From Paralvinella palmiformis (taxonomy: Eukaryota > Annelida > Polychaeta > Terebellida > Alvinellidae), in NCBI GenBank assembly GCA_025642065.1, contig JAODUP010000406.1, positions 45,001 to 109,000 on the forward strand: a DNA stretch of 64,000 nucleotides, in the 5' to 3' direction. The notes below the pieces were generated by a model that did no database searches, was not told where the DNA came from, and saw only the letters and a program-made list of their open reading frames with translations. Positions 57,237 through 64,000 of the stretch are shown in pieces. The position numbers and the translations under genes were made by a program. Every line of letters starts with the position of its first letter. Positions within the stretch are counted from its first letter, which is position 1.

Positions 57237-57268
<32 letters not shown>

Positions 57269-57675
57269 TGCTAGTTATAGTATTTATCACAGTTTGCTGT
57301 GTAAATTGATTTAAAATATTAGTGATGCCGATTTATTCATCCATCTGTCAATCAATCGATCAATACTTGGCATATTTAGTCACAACCGGGTTCAGAAAGT
57401 TGACAAATCGTTTTACGATATGTGGCACAGTATAATACTGAAACGTCTTTAAAAAGCGGGTACACACCATGCACAGATATGCGGACATGTTTTACTGTCA
57501 AAGTGTACAATTCACATCAGAATTGTACATGGGTTGTGTATATATTCACACCCTCCTCCCCCAATTACTTGCACAACTGAGCACGAATTGTGTATTAACA
57601 CCATGTATGCACACGCACGCACGGTTATACTGATTGCTGTGCACATTGTGTCTGCATGTTGACATTGTATACCAG
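56303..57675. other. SINE, AT microsatellites and degenerate CACGCAC repeats
   Basis: A sense SINE A (56628-56795), CA/CG run (56827-56856), AT runs (57024-57100, 57243-57267), then a degenerate array with TGTACATTGTG/AACACCATGCA motifs starting near 57430 that resumes after the inserted element at 58680. Confidence 0.6.
56628..56795 (+). mobile_element. SINE family A
   Basis: GATGGTCCAGTTGGTAGCGC head, box B AGTTCGAATCTC and tail GGCCGTGAAACATCAATCAT. Confidence 0.8.
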
Positions 57676-58436
57676 ACATGGGGTCAATTTCATTTTGTCA
57701 ATTACAATTCCACTCAATCACATTTTACTATGAGTAGGTACTCCGAGTACCTGCATGGAATACCTACTCCAAATAGTTTATAATCCAAATAGGATTGTCA
57801 TGGAAGAAATATTTCTGAGTTAAATGGTAAATTAATTTGTGGATTTAATTTGATTTTGCCCAGAACCAAAGTTCCGGATTAATTTGGTTCCAGTATATTG
57901 CTAACACCACATGTAAGTGTTAACGTGGTAAAATTAGCGCAATCCTAACCATAAGGCGCTTTTAGCTAAAGAGATATTCGATTATTAAGCGGTGGATCAT
58001 AATCTTGGGTGCATCCCCATGTAAGAGTATATTTTCTAATCATCAAAGATGTGTTGATATTCCACTGTCCAGTAGGAGCCTTGAAACGAATGTATTTGCT
58101 TAGCTCCGCCCAGCAGGGGTCAGACCCTGTATTTACTTTCACAACCCTGCTGGGTACTAAACCACTGACAATTTACAAAATCTCTCAAATGGTTTTTAAA
58201 CAGTTAGGCCTGGGGACAGATTATAGTAGTCACAGTTTTCGTAGAAGAGGAGCGGATTTGCTCCAGATTGGCATTCCTGGTGAGATGATAAAATTAATTA
58301 ATCCCTAAATAGCAATATCTCTATATAGATTACAGATGTGCTATGTGGTGGTGTTACAGTGGGGGTGAGTGGGTAGGTGGAGCACATGGTATCCAGACCA
58401 TTTTAATTGGTTAAATGCAGTCGGTGACCGTATGTG

Positions 58437-58471
<35 letters not shown>

Positions 58472-58678
58472 AACCAAAGTTCTGGATCATTATGGTTCCA
58501 GTATATTGGTAACACCACATGTAAGTGTTAACATTGTAAAAATGGTAAATTAATTTCTGGATTTAATTTTTTTTTGTAGGAAACTTCAATTCCCAATTTC
58601 TCAATTCCAATTAAAAATTTCTCAATTCCATTTTTTTAAATAATCAATTCCAATTCCGGAATTGAATTGACCCCATGT
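57676..58678 (+). mobile_element. 1-kb element with terminal inverted repeats and a tyrosine-recombinase fragment
   Basis: The ends are ACATGGGGTCAATT (57676-57689) and its exact inverse (58665-58678), continued by AATTCCAATTCC-like words. Inside, a 70-bp sequence beginning GAACCAAAGTTC is present as two direct copies (57863-57932 and 58471-58540), and a TAAATTAATTTNTGGATTTA block lies outside each copy (about 57827 and 58545). Between the copies is a recombinase remnant (58066-58308). An (AT)n tract (58440-58468) abuts the second copy. Confidence 0.6.
58066..58308 (+). pseudogene. Tyrosine recombinase/integrase fragment (Crypton or Ngaro/DIRS-like)
   Basis: The plus-strand frame gives CPVGALKRMYLLSSAQQGSD then PVFTFTT, KPLTIYKISQMVFKQLGLGT and DYSSHSFRRRGADLLQIGIP followed by GEMIKLI. 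CPV-x-A-L, P-L-T and S-S-H-S-F-R-R-x-x-A are hallmarks of YR-type mobile-element integrases, with the His and Arg of the catalytic set. The upstream Arg and the terminal Tyr are absent: the frame stops just before the expected G-x-W-x-S. Inactive fragment. Confidence 0.7.
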
Positions 58679-59106
58679 ATGTTGCAGCAGACAACAATGC
58701 ATACGCCTACACACAAGGTTGGTATTAACACCTAAACACCTTCAGCTGTGGTGAGTGTCTACTGACAACACGCGCGCACACAAACACGCAGAAAGAGATT
58801 CACAGGATGTGTATTGACACCAAACACGCAGTCAGGCTCACAGAGGTCCACACCGTGCATATCAGCACCATACACGCCCATACAATATTCGATTTGCACG
58901 ATTTGCTTATTAACACGATGCACACACATTTTGCACTCACAGCTCTCTGTGCAAAGATTGTACATTAACACCATACAATTAGTTACACGCACAGTTATGC
59001 ACGGACTGCACATTGACGTCGTCCGCGCGTTGGTACAAACATTTGCAGCATGCACCAATGCTGTACTCGCGAACAGGCACGCACGTGCATGATCGGTGCA
59101 TGAACA
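58679..59106. repeat. Degenerate CAC/TGCACATTAACACC array, 3' flank of the minus-strand gene
   Basis: Diverged repeats of a unit containing ATTAACACCATACACGCAC, the continuation of the array at 57430-57675. If the gene at 59107 is real this is its 3'UTR or flank. Confidence 0.5.
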
Positions 59107-60756
59107 TCACTCGACAAATGCCTTACACCTGTTCATCGCCAAATTAAAAGTCACTTTCTTTCCGGAACTTCCTCGTTTTGTCGATCCCAGCGACGACAAC
59201 AATGGCGGAAGTTGCTTCACCGGATGTAATCCGAGCCGCACACCCCGGTAGTTGGCCGTCTCGCCGTAGGTGGCGTTGGCGAACACGTTTCCGGTCTCCG
59301 GTTGGCTTCCGCCGCGCTTCAGGATCGACTTCTGGACGCTGATTGGCGGACGACTGATCAGCTCCGGGGCCTTCATCAAATCTCCGGATTCATCGTAGCC
59401 GTATGCCGGCACGGTGGCGCCGCTATCCGGGACGTCGGCCCGCGCCGCGTACGGCGTTCCGGATCGGGGACTTCCGTAGCCGCCCCGATCCATATAGGAG
59501 CCGTGCTGGAGAATGAGATCGTCCCTAGCCGTGAAGGTCATGTCCTTGCGGGCGACATCCAGAAGCGGCGCGTTCCGATGTCTCAGCGATCCGTATTCCG
59601 GTTCCGATTTCACCATGTAATCCGCCGGACGATAAGGGGTCAGCGACCTCGACTGTTGCGCAGATCCCGAATCCACTCCCGGACGGCTAGCCTGGTTACC
59701 GTACAGCCAATAGATGGCGCTCCGTCCGGCAACGTCGCGAGATTCCCCACCGCTGTCTCGGGCCAGATCACGTGACCTCAAATAATCCCTAGCCTGGTCA
59801 CGTGAGGCGCCGACGGCCTGAGATCGGAAATCATCCGCCGTCGATAGGGACACGCCGTGCAGGCCGACGTTGGCTTCCGGTGACGTCAGCGCATACTTTG
59901 GATCGGTGCAGTTAGCTAGATCTCGCCGATTCTCGTCGAACAGCTTTTCCAGGCCTACGCGGCTCTCGCCATAACGGCTTCCGGTGCCACCTGGCGGAAG
60001 AGACGATTCGTTGTAGTTCGGCACGCCACTGAAGGTGTTCGATCGGCTGAGTCCCGGGCGGAGTTGCTCCGATCGGTAACCGGAAATCTGGAGCACGTGG
60101 TTGTTGTTCGTGTCACCGATTTTCTGACCGTACGTCGCCGTCGGGTATTGCTCTGAGTATTTCGTTCTCGGTTCCGAAATGATCGTCGTCGAGCGCCGAT
60201 AGCCGACGTCGGTAAGACCGGAAGTGACGCCGTCCTTCGTCCGCGACGTCAGCGCGCCGAACTGGTCTCTGGTGGCGTGCTGCGCCCGGGTGGCGCCGCG
60301 CAGCGTCGCGAAGGCGTCGCCGCCGAGCGACTTGCGCGGCGACGTCGACGAGGTTCCGGTTTCGGATAGCGTATCCGGTTCCGGTGAGTTGCCGGGCGTC
60401 TGCGACAGGCGGCGCTTCGGCATGATCGCGTCGTGCATGGCCAGCGCTCGATCGTACTGAGAGGTCAGAGGCGTTATTCTTCCGGATCCATACCTCGACA
60501 TGAAGTCCGAGAACTTCTCCCGCGTAGCTCCGCTCTCTGGATCCGTTGACGTCACGATTTTGGCCACATCCTTAGCTGTCACCTCGCTGATCCGGGCGGC
60601 CGGCGGGCTCGGCACCAGGGCGGCACCACCGATGACCTTCCTCGGCACGCCATTGGTCGGCTGAAATCCGGTGCCGCCAGACCAGGCACCGTATTGGCTG
60701 TTTGTCGTGTGAATGAACGGCGTATATGAGGGTCCCACTTGCCACGTGGCCGACAT
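59107..60756 (-). CDS. Unrecognised Ser/Gly/Arg-rich protein with C-terminal KVTF motif (terminal exon)
   Basis: Minus-strand ORF of 549 codons from ATG 60756-60754 (MSATWQVGPSYTPFIHTTNS) to the stop at 59109-59107. The open frame extends a few codons further upstream without an ATG to a TAA, so this Met is the first possible. Uninterrupted length, ordinary codon structure and absence of repeats make it clearly coding. The N-terminal third has a helix-like EVTAKDVAKIVTSTD and FSDFMSRYG segment; the rest is low-complexity with many Tyr-Gly, Ser-Arg and Pro. The last residues include GKKVTFNLAMNRCKAF, a consensus PP1-docking RVxF-type motif (K-V-T-F), which suggests but does not prove a phosphatase-1 partner. 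No membrane segment or signal peptide. TTTTCAG at about 60847-60841 reads as a 3' splice site, so a non-coding 5' exon probably exists. Product and family unknown. Confidence 0.8.
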   Translation of the reverse strand: MSATWQVGPSYTPFIHTTNSQYGAWSGGTGFQPTNGVPRKVIGGAALVPSPPAARISEVTAKDVAKIVTSTDPESGATREKFSDFMSRYGSGRITPLTSQYDRALAMHDAIMPKRRLSQTPGNSPEPDTLSETGTSSTSPRKSLGGDAFATLRGATRAQHATRDQFGALTSRTKDGVTSGLTDVGYRRSTTIISEPRTKYSEQYPTATYGQKIGDTNNNHVLQISGYRSEQLRPGLSRSNTFSGVPNYNESSLPPGGTGSRYGESRVGLEKLFDENRRDLANCTDPKYALTSPEANVGLHGVSLSTADDFRSQAVGASRDQARDYLRSRDLARDSGGESRDVAGRSAIYWLYGNQASRPGVDSGSAQQSRSLTPYRPADYMVKSEPEYGSLRHRNAPLLDVARKDMTFTARDDLILQHGSYMDRGGYGSPRSGTPYAARADVPDSGATVPAYGYDESGDLMKAPELISRPPISVQKSILKRGGSQPETGNVFANATYGETANYRGVRLGLHPVKQLPPLLSSLGSTKRGSSGKKVTFNLAMNRCKAFVE

Positions 60757-60840
60757 GCTGGGCGCTGATTGGCTGAACAATGAGAGCTCACTTCTGGTGG
60801 TGGTTTAGCACATGCTGTAAAGGAGTTGCCCGGATCTGAA
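60757..60840 (-). other. Probable 5'UTR part of the terminal exon
   Basis: Between the inferred acceptor (CTTCTCGTTTTCAG on the minus strand) and the start codon. It contains a two-codon upstream ORF (ATG TGC TAA). The acceptor lies directly next to the GAGT array. Confidence 0.4.
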
Positions 60841-60847
60841 AACGAGA

Positions 60848-60949
60848 AGAGTGAGTGAGTGAGTGAGTGAGTGAGTGAGTGAGTGAGTGAGTGAGTGAGT
60901 GAGTGAGTGAGTGAGTGAGTGAGTGAGTGAGTGAGTGAGTGAGTGAGCG
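60848..60949. repeat. (GAGT)n tetranucleotide array
   Basis: About 100 bp of GTGA units, the same repeat as 24874-24985; it forms the intron side of the acceptor of the minus-strand gene. Confidence 0.95.
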
Positions 60950-63069
60950 ATTTGTTTAGCCCCAGTGTTGATCACACATGGGACGACTGGCAGAGAGATT
61001 GTTGATGAGATATTCGGATGAAACATCCCCCAGATGCAGGTAGCAAAAAATCTCAACGGCTAAATACACCTCCCTATTACGGTCATCCGATGTCAGCCTG
61101 CCATGTAAATCAATGACAAACAAAGAGGAAGGCAAAAATATTTATAATATTGTATCACTTGTTTAATCAGGTCACCATCACCAACTGCTTTGATTGGCCG
61201 TATTAGAGAGGTTCTGGCGTATCCCGGATCCGTTGTTTGTGCTGGTAGCTGACATCGAATGATTTATCTGTCATCAGTCCCCATATATCATTCATCATCG
61301 TCGTTATCATCAACAACAACAACAACAACAACGCAAACATCATAATTCTTAATATCAGTCGACTAAAAATAAAACAGAACGGAACAGAAGAGGAGAAGAG
61401 ATAATAGAAGAGCGGCTGAAGATTACATAAACAGATCAGATACGCGCATCATCCTATGCGACAATCGAAGATTAGGGATGCGCCTACACATCAACGAATA
61501 CAGGAGACGAACAAGAACAGTTTCAATACAAGCACCGAAGTTCTGAGTATTTCCGTTTGTTTTATGGACTGTTTTCGTTTGTTTCTTGGTCAACAGCGGA
61601 ATAAGTGTATGTAATTAACCTGTTCTGACCACTTATTCTCATTTCACATCGGTGAATGTGGGTCGGTGTAAAAAAAGAGATGTTACATTCCATACGTATG
61701 CGCGCTTCATCACTGATATGTGGGCGTATTTGCTTGAAAGTTTTAAAACTAAATATGCATCCCTCACACAATGCGAACATTGTATGTGTACCATAACACA
61801 GAAACACACACACGGCACTGATCAAACGTGGGATATGTGGCAGAGTGACGACTAGATATACATAAACACAGGTATATGTCGGATTTGAGCCCACAACCTG
61901 GATGTTTACCAGCCGCGCAGTACAACAAACGCAGCGTGGCTTAAAATGTTTTCATGAATAAAAACAATCAACAGAATTATTCTAGTTTTTCCACTGTACT
62001 TTTCTCTACACAAATCAATATGAATATCGGCTGTCAATCAAAATTCACGGCGATATCAAGTCTGGTAGTAGTGGCAAAGAACCGGGATGCTCGTCAGTAT
62101 GGATCGGTGTCAACTTACAGTAGGAGAAGTAATTCATTATATGTTTTGCAATCCGTATCGATCATTAGTATTTTTCCTATGCTTGTGTGTGTGTGTGTGT
62201 GTATGTGTGTTATTCATCGAGATGTTAACTTGCTATCTTAACATTCTCAACATTGTACCAGTTTATATGAGTTCACGCTATATAACATTGGAATAAACCG
62301 GTGCTAAATCTTAAATGCTAAATTTCAAAACCGGAAATCGGTTTTGTATATATTTTTCATTCCCGGTTCTATTTCAAACATTGCCAAGGGGATCATAGAC
62401 ATTTAACTGTAACAGGAATAGGATTCAAAGCCTGAAAATGAATTGTTTCCCCGGTCAGATGCAGACGATTGTACCGACAGATTATCAATTAACCCCACAG
62501 ATATCAATCATGTGCTATCCAGAAAGTAATTTTTGTCATGCGACTTGGATAGATCAAATTGGGATATTTTTAAAGAATATTTTGAACATACTTAACTGAT
62601 ACAATATAGGCTCGTTGAGGTCGACAGTCCGGCCATTAGTTACACTTGGGGTCACTTGGGGTCACGGGGTGTTTAGGTCAATTTCCAAGGATCACGGATT
62701 CGATCCCAGAGAACGGTCAAAAACCCGTTTTTTTTGTTTGTTTGTATTAATCTCCCGACTCCGAACATGATGGGTGGCTTACCACGTCAAATTGGGCTGT
62801 GGTCTCCCTCAGTAAGTTTAAAGGGGTAAACTGGGGCGAAGATGTCCCTCTTGGTGATGACGACGTGAAACGGGCACCACCCTCGGGTATGTAGACTCCA
62901 TCTCCCAGTGCCCCTCCCCTGTAGGTACTGGGGTGGACGGTGGGTGGGGGTAGGAGGGGGTATGTGATCAGCGACATCGTAAAATATTGTTAATTTATAT
63001 TTGATGTCACGCCGCAGAAAGATCTGTCAAATGTGATAATTAATAGCGATTTGTTGTCGGATATAGAAC

Positions 63070-63101
<32 letters not shown>

Positions 63102-63534
63102 CACTTTCCTTTGTTAGCGCCAGTTGGATGTTGTTATCATTGTTGTTGTTGTTGTTGTGATCACAGACCACAAAACGAAAGATATCTATACGAGATGTAA
63201 CAAAGACATGAACTACAGTTACAAGTGATTCTTGTGTCAAGAATGCTTTTAAACAGAGGATGTTCTTAAGATGGTAGTAGGCAGCTCGGCATACTGATGT
63301 GACATGTTCATATCGTATTTATTATTATACTTGTCAAAAAATAAGCCCCCTAGAGTTTTTACTGACCCACCAAAGTTAATGGAAGATCTACCAATCTGAA
63401 ATTCCGGTGTTTTTTGTGGTTTGGCATTATGTAATGAGGACAAATGGAGAAAAACAGTTATCCTCATTTAATTTTATGAGATTTTGAGTCATCCATAGCC
63501 GAATATCAGCAATACAATGAAACAATGTAGATAT
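60950..63534. other. Intergenic or intronic; no gene supported
   Basis: Ordinary DNA with a CAA run (61311-61332), a GT run (62185-62204), a diverged tRNA-like box B (GGATTCGATCCCAGAG near 62697), a C/G-rich segment (62860-62960), a GT run (63070-63100) and GTT triplets (63140-63157). It may include upstream introns of the minus-strand gene. Confidence 0.5.
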
Positions 63535-63706
63535 TGCTGTTTTACGGCCACTTTTGTGCACGAGCTAGGCTAAATGGGCCGAACAACCTCCAAAGGTAAT
63601 AAGGTGGAAGATGAAACACCTTTTGGGCATAGCCCAGCCGGGGTTTGAACCAAGGTGCTACAGATATGTGGGCAACCGCGCTACCAGTTAGGCCATGGAG
63701 GTGCCC
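63535..63706 (-). mobile_element. SINE family A, full length
   Basis: Minus-strand GGGCACCTCCATGGCCTAAC head, GGTTTGAACC-type box B read inward, tail GGCCCATTTAGCCTAGCTCG then GTGCACAAAAGTGGCCGTAA. Confidence 0.85.
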
Positions 63707-63724
63707 GTTATTCAGTGAAGAGGA

Positions 63725-63727
<3 letters not shown>

Positions 63728-63774
<47 letters not shown>
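63728..63774. repeat. (AT)n microsatellite
   Basis: About 46 bp of alternating AT. Confidence 0.95.
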
Positions 63775-63775
<1 letters not shown>

Positions 63776-63900
63776 ATGGTATTAAAATGGACTTGTGTGG
63801 GAAATCCTGAAGAAAGACTCTCTCGCTGGTTAATGACAACATGTTACCGAGTAGACAGTGTGCCAAGAACAACAGACATGCAGCTGTTTGTTGATTAAGG

Positions 63901-64000
63901 GACGTATATCATCCAAGGTATACCTATATCTCAATGACGTATATCATCCAAGGTAGACCTATATCTCAGTGAGGTATATCATCCAAGGTAGACCTATATC
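63901..64000. repeat. 35-bp minisatellite running off the right edge
   Basis: GACGTATATCATCCAAGGTA recurs at 63901, 63936 and 63971 (period 35). The array continues beyond the window. Confidence 0.9.

Overview
This is a eukaryotic nuclear window. It has a 12-exon gene with GT-AG introns, many tRNA-headed SINEs, DNA-transposon remnants, decayed LINEs and abundant (AT)n, (CA)n, (GA)n and tetranucleotide microsatellites. The genes are animal (an intact O-GlcNAcase), and the repeat style together with a tyrosine-recombinase element suggests a marine lophotrochozoan, most likely a mollusc. That assignment is inference; species cannot be read from the sequence.

Region 1 (1 to about 20.5 kb): the left edge carries the first 94 codons of a minus-strand gene that runs out of the window (acidic, Ser/Asp-rich N-terminus, unidentified). 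To its right lies a gene desert in which CpG-rich, unique-looking patches alternate with satellites and transposon remnants. The patches contain YY1-like, CTCF-like and CRE-like sites and an unexplained recurrent 9-mer, GCAGACGAT. They may be regulatory DNA of the edge gene. A 36-bp minisatellite (6722-7540) is open in five reading frames and produces large spurious ORFs.

Region 2 (20.5-26.4 kb): microsatellites, SINEs and a LINE 3' fragment, leading to the OGA promoter region with two CTCF-like sites and an ETS-like site.

Region 3 (26,468-50,729, plus strand): a complete O-GlcNAcase (OGA) gene. I assemble 12 coding exons in consistent phase, giving 790 residues with a GH84 catalytic domain, stalk and C-terminal pseudo-acetyltransferase domain. 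All active-site residues I checked are present, at a constant 42-residue offset from human numbering. The introns hold SINEs (nearly all in sense orientation), a decayed LINE, DNA-transposon inverted repeats and minisatellites. Just downstream, on the opposite strand (50,759 to about 51,840), there is frame-shifted but protein-like sequence convergent with OGA.

Region 4 (51.8-59.1 kb): mostly non-coding, with a pogo-like TIR element and a roughly 1-kb element carrying a tyrosine-recombinase fragment between terminal inverted repeats.

Region 5 (59,107-60,756, minus strand): one long GC-rich exon encoding 549 residues of an unrecognised Ser/Gly/Arg-rich protein ending in a KVTF motif, preceded by a likely 3' splice site. 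The rest to 64,000 is SINE, microsatellite and a 35-bp minisatellite running off the edge. I see no CRISPR, operon or prokaryotic feature.
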